A stretch of 64,000 nt of DNA from Bradyrhizobium sp. CCBAU 51627. Lineage in GTDB: Bacteria > Pseudomonadota > Alphaproteobacteria > Rhizobiales > Xanthobacteraceae. Below the pieces are notes generated by a model. It saw only the letters and a list, made by a program, of their open reading frames with translations, did no database searches and was not told the origin of the DNA. Below, piece by piece: positions 18,228-27,396 of this stretch. The stretch spans positions 744,001-808,000 of the forward strand of contig NZ_LBJG01000024.1 of the NCBI RefSeq assembly GCF_028128765.1, written 5' to 3'. The position numbers and the translations under genes were made by a program. Position 1 is the stretch's first letter, and each line of letters starts with the position of its first letter.

Positions 18228-18671
18228 ATGAGCACAGTCAAAAGCGCTCTGGCTCAGAAGAAGGGCGCCCTGACCAATGTTCGTTCCGGCGACATGGTCG
18301 TCGAAGCCTTGCGCCAGATGCGCGACAATCGGGTCCGGTCGGTGCTGGTCATCGACGACGACGTGCTTGTCGGCATCGTGACCCAGGGTGACTGCGCCAT
18401 CAAAGTGCTGCTGCCCGGGCTGGATGCGAAGACGACGCCCGTGGGCCAAGTGATGACAAGCAACCCGGTGACGGTCAAGCCGGACGATCCGCTGGAGGGC
18501 TGCATGGCTGTGATGGCTAAGCGCGGCTTTCGCCATCTGCCAGTGCTGGACGCCGGCAAGGTCGTAGGCGTGATCTCGATCGGAGACGTCGTCAAGAACA
18601 TCATCCGGGATTTAGAGCACAACGTGGACGACCTGATGGGCTACATCATGAAGGACGGCCCCGGGGGTTGA
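18228..18671 (+). CDS. CBS domain protein
   Basis: 147-aa protein made of two CBS motifs in tandem (about residues 18-70 and 80-135). RVRSVLVIDDDVLVGIVTQGD and RHLPVLDAGKVVGVISIGDV are the paired beta-strand/helix ends. CBS pairs bind adenosyl ligands such as AMP or ATP and regulate partner proteins. ATG 18228 has GGGGAG upstream. No operon partner is present. Confidence 0.9.
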   Translation: MSTVKSALAQKKGALTNVRSGDMVVEALRQMRDNRVRSVLVIDDDVLVGIVTQGDCAIKVLLPGLDAKTTPVGQVMTSNPVTVKPDDPLEGCMAVMAKRGFRHLPVLDAGKVVGVISIGDVVKNIIRDLEHNVDDLMGYIMKDGPGG

Positions 18672-18758
18672 CAGACGAACTGCGACGCCGTCGCCCCCGA
18701 TATCTGCTTGTGGCCCGTGGCTGCCTGGCTCGGTCGCGGACAGAGCGCCAAACCACCA

Positions 18759-19646
18759 CTAACCCCTGAGGTGGTCCAAGAACGCTCGCAGCGCTGACGG
18801 GACTTGACGGTGAGAAGAGTAGTAGGCGTGGAAGCCCGGTCCAGGCGAAATCCACTCGGGGAGCACCGCGACCAGTGAGCCGCTCGACAGCTGCGCGTCG
18901 ACCCTGGCCTTCAGGCAATAGAACAGGCCAACGCCGGCCTCTGCCATGCGGATCGAGAGCTCAGAGTCATCAAGGATGATGGTGCCGGGAACGTCGATGG
19001 CGAGACGCTTCCCTTGATGCTCGAATTCCCATTCATAGATCCGGTCGGTGCCCAGGCGGATGCGTATGCACTTATGGCTCGCGAGATCTTCCGGGTGTCC
19101 TGGATGCCCATGGCTTCTGAGATAACCGGGTGAGCCGACGATGACCCATTCGAGACTGTCGCTCAGTCGCGAGGCAATCATGCCTTCGGGCACGGTTCCG
19201 CCGTAGCGGATGCCCGCATCGAACCCCTCGGCGACCATGTCGATGAACTTGTCGTCGACGGCAATCTCCACTTCGATCTCAGGGAAAGCCGCGAGAAACG
19301 CCGGGAGCTTCGGCGCGAGAAGCAGGCGCGCAGCATCGCGCAATGCGGTGATTCTGACGCGGCCCACAAGATGGCCGCGGAACTCATTCAGGCCCTCGAT
19401 GGCATCTTCAATCCCGCGGAAGCGAGGCTCCAGTTCACGCACGAGCATTTCGCCTGCGGCCGTGAGATGCACGCTCCGGCTGGTGCGATGCAGAAGGCGT
19501 ACGCCAAGCCGTTCCTCGAGACTCCTCATGGAATGGCTCAGTGCAGAGGCCGAGACACCCCTGATGGTCGCGGCGCGACGGAAGCCGCCTGCACGTACGA
19601 TCGCCAGGAAAACTTCCAACTCAACAAGGTCGGTTCGGTTACTCAT
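18759..19646 (-). CDS. LysR family transcriptional regulator
   Basis: 295 aa. Helix-turn-helix at residues 8-67 (FRRAATIRGVSASALSHSMR, ending LLHRTSRSVHLTAAGE) and a periplasmic-binding-protein-like effector domain from about 92. The spacing and length are typical. No obviously related divergent gene is adjacent; the next plus-strand gene is the chemotaxis receptor 337 bp away, so the target is unknown. Confidence 0.92.
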   Translation of the reverse strand: MSNRTDLVELEVFLAIVRAGGFRRAATIRGVSASALSHSMRSLEERLGVRLLHRTSRSVHLTAAGEMLVRELEPRFRGIEDAIEGLNEFRGHLVGRVRITALRDAARLLLAPKLPAFLAAFPEIEVEIAVDDKFIDMVAEGFDAGIRYGGTVPEGMIASRLSDSLEWVIVGSPGYLRSHGHPGHPEDLASHKCIRIRLGTDRIYEWEFEHQGKRLAIDVPGTIILDDSELSIRMAEAGVGLFYCLKARVDAQLSSGSLVAVLPEWISPGPGFHAYYSSHRQVPSALRAFLDHLRG

Positions 19647-19983
19647 ATTGAGATCGATGCATTTGGCTCAACAAACAGTCAATTCCTGCTCAACGATCCG
19701 GTCCTCGCAAGCGGGCAGAACTCTCGTCCGCACATCCTCTACCAAAGCACCGTCTGAGAAAAGGGTTGGTCTTCAATAGTTTCCGACGAGTTCGCCGGAT
19801 CTCCTGTGGCCAGGCTGGACGATGTCCGCGCCTCTGTAGTGACGCAGGCCGTTCTGCTGCAGCGACAATGTATGCATCGCTCGGTAAGTCGAATTTACCT
19901 AACTTTGACCTCTCTCCACTCATTTCAACTCTGTCCGGGAATCCCGGACCGCTGGGCGGGCCGGTGCGAAAACTTGGGGGCGA
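19647..19983. other. Spacer upstream of chemotaxis receptor with a 17-bp palindrome
   Basis: No gene is seen. At 19933-19949 there is an inverted repeat of GTCCGGGA about a single central base, 35 bp before the receptor start; it could be an operator or a leader hairpin. Confidence 0.35.
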
Positions 19984-22029
19984 ATGAGGATGGCTGGGCA
20001 TATCAAGGGGAAGCCAACGCGCAACCGCATTCCGACTCTGCGATTTCGTGCGAAGATCGTGGCCGGCTTCGCCACGGTTCTCGTCATCCTGGCCGTCAGC
20101 ATGGCCTTCGCCTATTTCGGGTTCGAGCGCGTCTCCGATGGTGTCGGATCCTACCGGGGCAGTGTTTCGGAAGCTGATCTCGCGCGCAATATCGATCATG
20201 AACTGCTGGCCTATCGCTCGAGCGCTCGATACTTCGTGGTCACTGGCAAGGAGGATGATGCGAAGGCCGCGCTGGATGCCGAAGCCAGCTTGAAGAATGC
20301 CATCGATCAATCGATCAAGAACACCAAGGCACCTGAGCGCCTGGACAGTCTCAACAAGCTCGCCAAGGAGTTCTCCAGCTTCTCGGCGACATTTGCCAGA
20401 ATCCTCGAACTGAAGCGCAGCAGTGCGCTGATCGTGCATGATCAACTCACGCCCAGCGCGAGCCTGCTGAAATACAAGCTGGACGATATCCGTCTTGGTG
20501 CGTCAGACACCGAGACCCAAGCTATTGAGTTCGGTACCAAGCAGGTCAACACGCAGTTTCAGGCCGCGAACGCAGCCGCCAGCAATTTCTATCTCAGTTC
20601 GGATCAGTCGGTCGCAGCAAGCGCGCTCGGTGGGCTGAAACTGGTCGAGAATTCGTTCAAGGCGATCTATTCGGCGGACGAGAAGGTTGTCGCCGGCCTC
20701 AAGGAGGCCAAGGCGTTGCTGCAAGCTTATCGCGAGGCGCTGGAGAAGCTCATAACGAATGCCAAGTCGGTCGATGAACTTGTGACGGAGATGGGCAGTT
20801 CGGCCGGCACGATCATGCAAGGCTCGGCCGCCATGAAGTCCAATCTGCTTGCCGAGCAGCGACGGCTGGAAACGGAGTCGGAACGGGCAGCCGGTCGGAC
20901 CGAGCAACTGATCCTAATGCTGGCCGCCGGGGGAATACTTTTTGGCGCGGTGCTCGCTTTCCTGCTCGGCGCGGGCATTTCTCGCCCAATGATCGCAATG
21001 TGCAACGCGATGCGAAAGCTGGCGTCGGGGGATTTTGACGTGGTGTTGCCCGGACTGGGCCGCAAGGATGAGCTCGGTGAAATGGCCGCGGCGGTGGAAG
21101 AGTTCAAGCTGCAGGCGATTGCCAAAGCTGAGCGGGACGCCGCAACAGCCGAGGCGCAGAATCGGGAGCAGGCGGCCTCTCGCCGCGCCGAGCTGATTCG
21201 GTTCGCCGACCATTTCGAGAGTGCGGTCGGCTCCATCGTATCTACCGTCTCTGCCTCCGCGGCGCAGCTCGAGACCGCTGCGACGACACTGACTCGAACC
21301 GCAGAGACCACACAAGGCTTGTCGAGCCAGGTAGCTAACGTTTCCGAGGAGGCTTCCTCCAACATGCAATCGGTCGCTACCGCGACGGAAGAGCTTTCAG
21401 CTTCGGTGGAGGAGATCGGTCGGCAAGTCCAAGGTTCCAACCGCATTACGGAGGCCGCCGTTGTACAAGCCAAGGAAACTGATGATCGCATAGCCAAGCT
21501 GTCTCGCGCGGCCCAACAGATCGGTGACGTCGTGAAGCTGATCACAGCGATCGCCGAGCAGACCAATCTCCTGGCCCTCAACGCCACCATCGAGGCGGCG
21601 CGTGCGGGTGAGGCAGGGCGAGGCTTCGCCGTGGTCGCGAGCGAAGTCAAGTCGCTCGCGAGCCAGACAGCAAAGGCGACTGACGAGATCTCGGCCCACA
21701 TTACCGCAATGCAGGGCGCCACAAGCGAGTCCGTCGGGGCGATCAAGGAGATTGGGACGACGATCGATCAGATATCGGCGATTGCAGCCTCGATCGCGAG
21801 CGCGGTCGAACAGCAGGGAGCGGCGACTCAGGAGATCGCGCGGAGCGTCCAAACCGTCGCGCAGGGCACGCAGGCTGTGGCCGTCGATATTGGACAAGTC
21901 AATCGCGCTGCGACCGAGACCGGAACTGCTTCGGACGAGGTGCTGAGTTCGGCCAAGACACTATCGACTGAGAGTGTGCGTCTGCGGACCGAGCTCGATC
22001 GCTTCATGGCCAACATACGGGCGGCTTAG
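19984..22029 (+). CDS. Methyl-accepting chemotaxis protein
   Basis: 681-aa transmembrane chemoreceptor. The first membrane helix is at about 27-48 (VAGFATVLVILAVSMAFAYF), a long periplasmic helical sensor of about 260 residues follows, the second membrane helix is near 310-333, then HAMP (RPMIAMCNAMRKLASGDFDV) and a cytoplasmic signalling domain. The hairpin tip reads TAIAEQTNLLALNATIEAAR with GRGFAVVASEVKSLA, the binding site for CheA/CheW. No che genes are nearby. It ends about 450 bp before the tRNA fragment that marks the island edge. Confidence 0.93.
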   Translation: MRMAGHIKGKPTRNRIPTLRFRAKIVAGFATVLVILAVSMAFAYFGFERVSDGVGSYRGSVSEADLARNIDHELLAYRSSARYFVVTGKEDDAKAALDAEASLKNAIDQSIKNTKAPERLDSLNKLAKEFSSFSATFARILELKRSSALIVHDQLTPSASLLKYKLDDIRLGASDTETQAIEFGTKQVNTQFQAANAAASNFYLSSDQSVAASALGGLKLVENSFKAIYSADEKVVAGLKEAKALLQAYREALEKLITNAKSVDELVTEMGSSAGTIMQGSAAMKSNLLAEQRRLETESERAAGRTEQLILMLAAGGILFGAVLAFLLGAGISRPMIAMCNAMRKLASGDFDVVLPGLGRKDELGEMAAAVEEFKLQAIAKAERDAATAEAQNREQAASRRAELIRFADHFESAVGSIVSTVSASAAQLETAATTLTRTAETTQGLSSQVANVSEEASSNMQSVATATEELSASVEEIGRQVQGSNRITEAAVVQAKETDDRIAKLSRAAQQIGDVVKLITAIAEQTNLLALNATIEAARAGEAGRGFAVVASEVKSLASQTAKATDEISAHITAMQGATSESVGAIKEIGTTIDQISAIAASIASAVEQQGAATQEIARSVQTVAQGTQAVAVDIGQVNRAATETGTASDEVLSSAKTLSTESVRLRTELDRFMANIRAA

Positions 22030-22486
22030 CCCGAAAATGATTGGCTCACTGTTAGACCGCGCCTCATGTGAAAGGTGCTCGGTCGGCGGTTGTAGTGTGG
22101 TTCGCCGCCCGGATTTGAACCTACCCCGCGACATCGCCTATCGGTCAAGCAGGTTTTGATTCCGCCATTCCCATGTTCGGCCGGTGTCCCTCAGCCAAGA
22201 CTGAAAGCGTTGTGCTTGTTACGATAAAGACCGACGCATCGGGGCAGAGTTTTGAGCGCATTTGGAAGCCGCCGCGGATGCTCCTCTTTCCAAGCGGATC
22301 TAGCGGTGTTGATTTCGAACCTACTCAGGTTGCGCTGGCACGATCACGTCCGATGTCTCAGCGAGCGCCGTTCTCGTTGCGAAAGACCGCAATGAAATCG
22401 CAACGAATTGGGTGAAACGACCGTGAACAAAACGGGACGGAATGGGTCACCACACCAAGAAAGATCAATAACTTAGAAGATACTCA
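22030..22486. other. Non-coding stretch between receptor gene and att-like tRNA fragment
   Basis: No credible gene. An inverted repeat, CGTTGCGA (22375-22382) and TCGCAACG (22398-22405) with a 15-base loop, lies about 80 bp from the tRNA fragment. It may be a recombination-directionality or arm-type site, or a terminator. Confidence 0.4.
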
Positions 22487-22536
22487 CTGCGTTCGGGACG
22501 CAGGGGTCGCAGGTTCGAATCCTGCCACTCCGACCA
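22487..22536 (+). other. 3' fragment of tRNA-Pro(CGG), island attachment site
   Basis: The sequence contains an anticodon arm CTGCG-TTCGGGA-CGCAG (22487-22503, anticodon CGG), a T arm GCAGG-TTCGAAT-CCTGC (22509-22525), the acceptor 3' strand CACTCCG, discriminator A and encoded CCA to 22536. The D arm and the 5' acceptor strand (expected CGGAGTG) are absent upstream. Such 3' tRNA halves are left at att sites of integrative elements using tyrosine integrases. The integrase gene ends 80 bp further on, pointing towards this site. Confidence 0.82.
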
Positions 22537-22615
22537 GCCATTTCAATGGCTTACCAAGATCACCGGATCCGTTCTCGGGTGCGTTTTGCACGCAATTTGA
22601 ACGCAGGTCCATCAT

Positions 22616-23791
22616 CTAGTTCTCGACGTAGCTCGGCTTGACGCAATAGGGGCGCAGCAGGTCCCACTTGCGGGTATGCTTGTTGATCTCGCGCACGAAC
22701 GCCTCGGCCGCCTCTCGGCAGTTCTCCAGGTACTCCGGTTCCCAGGGGCAGTAGATCAAGGTGGTCTCGGTCTCGGGATCGTGGTTGCCGTGTCCGAGAT
22801 AAATCCCGATCTCCTCGAGGTCGACCCTCTGTTTGCGCATGTAGCGCGAGAGGCTATGCCGGATCGAATAGGTGTTGGCCTTCGGGCCGATCTTGGAGCG
22901 GACCACGGCGCTGTTGAAGCCGGTGTCGGCCTCCGCGATTGCGACGCCGCGGTACGTGATGAGCGGGCCGTCCGGGAGGTCTTCGAGCCACGGGCGCAGC
23001 GTCGCCGGGATCGGGAGCACGGGCCGGCCCTTGTTGGTAGTCTCGCGACCGGGCGGATTGAGATCGAACAGGTTCTGCTCGAGATCGATCTGCGCCTTGA
23101 TCGCGTCGAGGATGGCGCCGACCCGGGCGCCCAGATGGATGAGGAGGACAACGAGCAGCAGCAAATGCAGGTCGTTGATCTCGTCGATGATCGCCGCGAT
23201 CTCTTGGCAGGTCAGCAGTGGTCCCTTCTTCTTCAAACCCTTCTTCTTGCTACGCGGCTGATATTCGGGGACCTTCAGCTTTACGGTGGTCTGCTTGTTT
23301 TCGAGCGCCCGGTTCGCTGAGCTCCGAAGAACCGACAGAATCCGCGACACGTAGCCGATGGACTTCTCCTGCGCCGTCAGCAAGTCGCGGAAGCCGTCGT
23401 AGTCGCGCAGAACGAGAGCGGCGAGCCGCTTGTCGCCCATCTCGCGCTTCAAGATATCGCGCGCGACGCCGGCGGCCTCGGCGCTCGGCAGCTTCTGCAG
23501 ATAGTTTTCCCAGGCGTCGTCGAGCAGCTCGGCGACGGTCGTCACCTGCTTCTTGTTCAGATACTCTGTCGGGTCGCCGGTAACGCACAAGTCCGCGAGG
23601 AAACGCATCTTCTCATGAGCCACAGACGATTTGTTCGTCCGCAGCGAGCTGCGGCGCGTCTGGCGCTGTTCGGCGTCGTACCAAGAGACGTAGTACCGAC
23701 CACTCGCACGGGCGCGGACGAGCTTGTAGAACCCGTAGCTTTCCACGAGTTCGTAGGCCGCCTCCTTATGCGCCGGCGCGTGCTGGTCCAC
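22616..23791 (-). CDS. int: Tyrosine recombinase / phage-type integrase
   Basis: 391-aa site-specific recombinase. N-terminal arm-binding part (residues 1-80), SAM-like core-binding domain (about 85-165) and catalytic domain from about 190. Catalytic positions are Arg223 (GARVG), Arg311 and His312 (YSIRHSLSRYM, with Tyr308 where His is common), His334 (LGHGNHD) and nucleophile Tyr347 (LIYCPW). It starts with GTG at 23791, overlapping the stop of the excisionase-like gene by one base (TAGTG), so the two are coupled. It presumably integrates the island at the tRNA-Pro 3' end 80 bp away. Confidence 0.92.
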   Translation of the reverse strand: MDQHAPAHKEAAYELVESYGFYKLVRARASGRYYVSWYDAEQRQTRRSSLRTNKSSVAHEKMRFLADLCVTGDPTEYLNKKQVTTVAELLDDAWENYLQKLPSAEAAGVARDILKREMGDKRLAALVLRDYDGFRDLLTAQEKSIGYVSRILSVLRSSANRALENKQTTVKLKVPEYQPRSKKKGLKKKGPLLTCQEIAAIIDEINDLHLLLLVVLLIHLGARVGAILDAIKAQIDLEQNLFDLNPPGRETTNKGRPVLPIPATLRPWLEDLPDGPLITYRGVAIAEADTGFNSAVVRSKIGPKANTYSIRHSLSRYMRKQRVDLEEIGIYLGHGNHDPETETTLIYCPWEPEYLENCREAAEAFVREINKHTRKWDLLRPYCVKPSYVEN

Positions 23792-23973
23792 TACTTGTCC
23801 TCGTCGTCGAACAGCGCGAGGATGGCCTCCCGGCGATAGCGCTTGACGCGGCGCAGGCCCGGGATCGCCTGGATCTCGCCGGCGCGTTCCATCCGGTGGA
23901 TGGTCTCGGTGCAGGTCCGGAAGAAATGGGCCACTTCCTCAGTCGTCATGATCGGCGGCAGTTCGTAGGGCAC
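23791..23973 (-). CDS. Excisionase-like helix-turn-helix protein
   Basis: About 60 aa. ELPPIMTTEEVAHFFRTC is the start of a MerR/AlpA/excisionase-type winged helix and ends with IPGLRRVKRYRREAILALF, which is usual for helix-turn-helix domains of the HTH_17 group. GTG 23973 has GAGGATGAGG upstream; a TTG at 23997 is also possible. Its overlap with the integrase suggests a directionality factor or a regulator of integration. Confidence 0.8.
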   Translation of the reverse strand: MPYELPPIMTTEEVAHFFRTCTETIHRMERAGEIQAIPGLRRVKRYRREAILALFDDEDK

Positions 23974-24127
23974 GGCCTCATCCTCAACATGTTGCAAAAT
24001 AACAACTGTGTTGCTAACTTATTACTAGTAACAAATCATACCTCATCCTTCGGCTTCGTCAAGCTCGCGAGCTCTTGCTCCACCTCGCAATCCTAGCCGA
24101 AGGTGTCGTCGTGAGTCGGAGGGGCGA

Positions 24128-24991
24128 ATGACGGATGTGAGGGGTTGGGCGAAGCTCGCTGCCGACGCCCGTCACAAAGCCGAGCGGTTACCGTTCGGAC
24201 AACGGGAAGCCGGGCTCGGGGAAATCGCCAAGAGCCTGCCTGGTGTGACATGGTCAAGCCAAACCTTGCGGCGCGCCGTGGCAGCATTGGAGGCCACTGA
24301 GCGACTTCAGGCGGAGGCCGGGTTCGCTGCGGCCGACCTTCAGGCCTACCCGCTGGCCGCAGTGGAGTACGCGAGCCGCCTTTTCAGGCGGGATCCGGAA
24401 GGAGCCAAGGCCGCGATTGGTCGGCTGCTGAAGGGTGAAATTACGGTCGCCCAGCTTAAGCGTTTGGATGAAGAGCTGCAGCCTCTCGACCGCGAAGTAG
24501 GCCGGGGGCTAAAGGCGCGTTTTCGGAAGTCGATGGAAAAAGTTATCCTGAACGCCATCGAGGAGAAGACCCACGCTCATCTGATCGCCAATCCTCTTAC
24601 CTCGGAGGTTCGTAAGGGCGCACGCGAAGGTGGCGAAGACCCTCTTCGGATCCCCGACTTTCTCTCGGGCGGTACGGATCGGAGCTCGGTCATTCCGCTC
24701 TACGGTTCGATCGAAGGCGGACGTCATGCGGCGTTCATTGTGGGTCCATACGGCGATCCTAGCACCTATCAATCCCAAGCCTTCGACTGGGTAGCGAAGG
24801 CGAAGGCGCTGCTCGCCGTGTTCCGGTGTACGATCCTGGTGCTTCCTGAAGATTGCCCGGTGAAGCCCTACCAATACTGGCGAGCCATGTTGCGGGCGCG
24901 GGACTACGAATTGATGCTCCTCAAGATTTCATCCGACGGTCGCGGCGAGTTTCTCGAAGATCCTCTTGGCAGGCCCTTAAGAGAGCGATAG
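24128..24991 (+). CDS. Unknown protein, 287 aa
   Basis: No family is recognised. The N-terminal half (about 1-140) is helical and basic and includes a plausible helix-turn-helix-like stretch (LGEIAKSLPGVTWSSQTLRR). The C-terminal half (about 170-287) looks alpha/beta, with a core VFRCTILVLPED and a preceding segment FLSGGTDRSSVIPLYGSIEG, reminiscent of a nuclease- or restriction-like fold but without a motif that could prove it. ATG 24128 has GGAGGGG at the right distance. It is divergent from the integrase pair across 130 bp. Confidence 0.7.
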   Translation: MTDVRGWAKLAADARHKAERLPFGQREAGLGEIAKSLPGVTWSSQTLRRAVAALEATERLQAEAGFAAADLQAYPLAAVEYASRLFRRDPEGAKAAIGRLLKGEITVAQLKRLDEELQPLDREVGRGLKARFRKSMEKVILNAIEEKTHAHLIANPLTSEVRKGAREGGEDPLRIPDFLSGGTDRSSVIPLYGSIEGGRHAAFIVGPYGDPSTYQSQAFDWVAKAKALLAVFRCTILVLPEDCPVKPYQYWRAMLRARDYELMLLKISSDGRGEFLEDPLGRPLRER

Positions 24992-25777
24992 CGAGACTTC
25001 GAGGGCGTGACCCTAATCGAAGTGCGGTGTCTGTCGCGCCGGCCGCGAAGCTGCGAGGCCTGAGCGTCCTCCGCCTGCAGTTCGGTGCCGCAGCCACCCG
25101 CACCTTCATGGCCTCATTCGCAATCCGTGGGATTGGCTTAGTCGGCAGGGGCCGGCGATGAGGCCCTCAAATTCGTCCGGTCTTTGGCCAATGATGGCGT
25201 TGTTGGTGGGGTCAACAGCCTATTGCGCGTTGGGGCCTTCATTAGCTCCTAGCGGCAGAACCGAGATATTGGCGGTGGTTTGGTCGGCGGAAGCTAGAGG
25301 TAGCCAGCGTCAGTTCTGTGCCGTCCATCATTGCGGCAAAGATTGCTGGAGATCAGCCGCCCATCGGCCAGCGTTTTGTCGTCAGAAGACGAGGGTGCGG
25401 ACTCCCCCGTTACTCCGAAAGTAACGAACGCATAGTGCGGCCGCTCGCGGCAGGCTGCAGCAGCGTGCGGCGGATGACGGCCTTAGATCTGCTGCTACCC
25501 ATCCAGCTCTAGTTAGGGATCGGCGGGGAGATCGCGCATCGGGCGGCGATGCATCAGTTCGGGCTGCCATTTTAGGAGCAGATCACTTTCCCGGAGCTGA
25601 GGCGCGGCGAGCCGGACGATACGACAAGCTGACGGTACCTGCGGGAACGTAGCGCGAGGGATCATCAACTGAAGTCCGGGACTTCGGCCCGGTGCGCGGC
25701 GCGCGCATAGAGCGCGGTCGGCGTGCCGACGCGCCTCGAAGCCTTGCTTTCCCATAGGGCCGGTCTAAATCGGATTC
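24992..25777. other. Non-coding or decayed stretch
   Basis: 786 bp without a credible gene on either strand; open frames are short and have no ribosome binding site or family resemblance. A small hairpin GTTACT-CCGAA-AGTAAC occurs near 25410. It may be a decayed accessory gene. Confidence 0.4.
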
Positions 25778-26746
25778 ATGGACAAGGAGACCAGCTACGA
25801 CGACCGACACGCGCTGCCGCCGCCCCTGATGGCGGCGGTGGAGAAGTTTGATGCTTGGTCGAAGAAGCAGCTGCTGGTCGAGCAGAACGCGGCCACCCCG
25901 ACTGTGCCTTTGTATCACTACACGGGCGAAGAGGCGCTGGTCGGCATCCTGCGGCACGAGAAGCTCTGGTGCTTCAGCCATCTTCACCAGAGCGATCCGA
26001 AGGAGTTCGAGTACTCGCTGGCGGGCGCCCTGGACGTCATTCGACAGGTGGGCAAGTCGGAGGACTTCTGGGTCAGGCATTTTTGCGGCTGTCTTGAGGA
26101 CATGCTGGTGACGAACGGGCTTGCCAGTCCGTTCGACTTCTACCTGTTCAGCCTCAGCCGGCATCGCGACGACGCGGGGCAGTGGCGCCTGTACGGCAAG
26201 AACGGCCAGGGCTTCGCGATTGGCGTGGCGCCCTTGCTGCTGCAGCCGGACACCGATGTGCTCAGCTCGCAGGCGAACGAGAACCTCCACATCGGCCGGG
26301 TCATCTATGGCGATCGTGAGACGAATGCCCGGCACCGGCAGGTGATCAGGAAGGCGGCAGCCATTACCAGCCAGGTCGCCCGCCGCAACCGGCAATGGTT
26401 TGACCTCGTGCGGCCGGTGCCTTACTTGGCGGCGATGGCGCGTGAGGTTCTGGCCTCTCAGCTCATCTGGAACTGCCTGACCGCCAAGGAATCGAAGTTT
26501 GCCAACGAACGTGAAGTTCGCGGCATCGTGATGGGGGTTCGCGACCGGTTCGACCTGCACCGGAAGATGCTGGGCACGCGCGCCTACATCGAGGTGCCAT
26601 TGCTCTTGAGAACCCCGGGCGGGATTGCGGAAATCTTTGTCGGCCCCGAGGCACCGGCCGACGCCGAGGGCAAGGTCAGGGCCCTGCTGAAGGCAGAGGG
26701 TTATACGGATTCGATTCCCGTGATCCGCTCTTCTGCCGTTATTTAA
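25778..26746 (+). CDS. DUF2971 domain protein
   Basis: 322 aa. The segments YHYTGEEALVGILRHEKLW, CFSHLHQSDPKEFEY, LFSLSRHRDDAGQWRLYG and GQGFAIGV are those of DUF2971, in which an HYT-type start, a Ser/Asp motif and FSLS..W..Y recur. The family is common in defence islands; its conserved residues resemble those of ADP-ribosyltransferase-like folds, which would suggest NAD-dependent modification, but this is an inference. It is convergent with the zinc-ribbon membrane protein gene, 11 bp away. Confidence 0.8.
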   Translation: MDKETSYDDRHALPPPLMAAVEKFDAWSKKQLLVEQNAATPTVPLYHYTGEEALVGILRHEKLWCFSHLHQSDPKEFEYSLAGALDVIRQVGKSEDFWVRHFCGCLEDMLVTNGLASPFDFYLFSLSRHRDDAGQWRLYGKNGQGFAIGVAPLLLQPDTDVLSSQANENLHIGRVIYGDRETNARHRQVIRKAAAITSQVARRNRQWFDLVRPVPYLAAMAREVLASQLIWNCLTAKESKFANEREVRGIVMGVRDRFDLHRKMLGTRAYIEVPLLLRTPGGIAEIFVGPEAPADAEGKVRALLKAEGYTDSIPVIRSSAVI

Positions 26747-26757
26747 GGCGGGCTGGG

Positions 26758-27396
26758 CTACAGCCAGTACCACGGCCACCCGATCACCGCGACGAGGTGT
26801 GAAATCCCGATCCCCGTATTGCAGAAGATCGAGATGATCGTCTTGGTGGTCGTCGCGCAGGTCACGCGGCTGACGAAGAGCGAAAAGGCGATCGAGTGCA
26901 GCACGCCGATCATCACGTAAACCGTAAAGACGCCATAGGCGCCCATGGCAGCCAGATCCGTGAACCGCACCCGCGAATGCGCAACCACCTCGAGCACCGG
27001 CGCTGCAGCGGGCGGCCTTTCAGAAGGTGAGCTGCCACCCGCGGGCTGCGGCCGAGCTTGCGGACTGACGGGTGGCGAAGGGCGAGGCCGCGGCGCGGGC
27101 GAAACGGGCGGCTCCTTCGGACGCGGTGGCGGAGATGGGTGCACGATCGGCTCAGGCGCGGGCGGCGCAGGACGCACAGGTTCAGCGACATTGTCCGGGA
27201 TAACGATGTCCGGAAAATCGGGCGCATCAATGGGCACCGGTCGCGGCGGTGCAGGCCGTTGCGGCGGTGGCGCCGGAACGGCGTCGCAGTTGTGCGGTTC
27301 GTTGTGTTCGAACGCCACCCATTTCCCGTGCGGCATCTGGCGCATGGAGATCCAGCGCTGGCAGTGCTTGCAGCGGCGACTGTAGGAACTAGCCAT
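26758..27396 (-). CDS. Zinc-ribbon, proline-rich membrane protein, unknown
   Basis: 212 aa in three parts. Residues 1-37 hold a possible zinc site (CKHCQRWISMR, then HNEPHNC). Residues about 38-135 are strongly proline-rich and low in complexity. The C-terminus (about 145-212) has two or three hydrophobic segments (AMGAYGVFTVYVMIGVLHSI and the last 25 residues). This architecture suggests a cytoplasmic nucleic-acid- or protein-binding head tethered to the inner membrane. Its start overlaps the end of the helicase gene by 8 bp, so the two are coupled. No family name can be given. Confidence 0.75.
   Translation of the reverse strand: MASSYSRRCKHCQRWISMRQMPHGKWVAFEHNEPHNCDAVPAPPPQRPAPPRPVPIDAPDFPDIVIPDNVAEPVRPAPPAPEPIVHPSPPPRPKEPPVSPAPRPRPSPPVSPQARPQPAGGSSPSERPPAAAPVLEVVAHSRVRFTDLAAMGAYGVFTVYVMIGVLHSIAFSLFVSRVTCATTTKTIISIFCNTGIGISHLVAVIGWPWYWL

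Noticed and set aside
22100..22150. Sequence GGATTTGAACCTACC resembling a tRNA T-arm
   Set aside because: No acceptor stem, anticodon arm or CCA around it can be folded, so it is not called as a tRNA or fragment.
24992..25777. Short frames that might be a decayed integrase or transposase
   Set aside because: None keeps more than a few residues of a recognisable motif; no terminal repeats or target duplications were seen.
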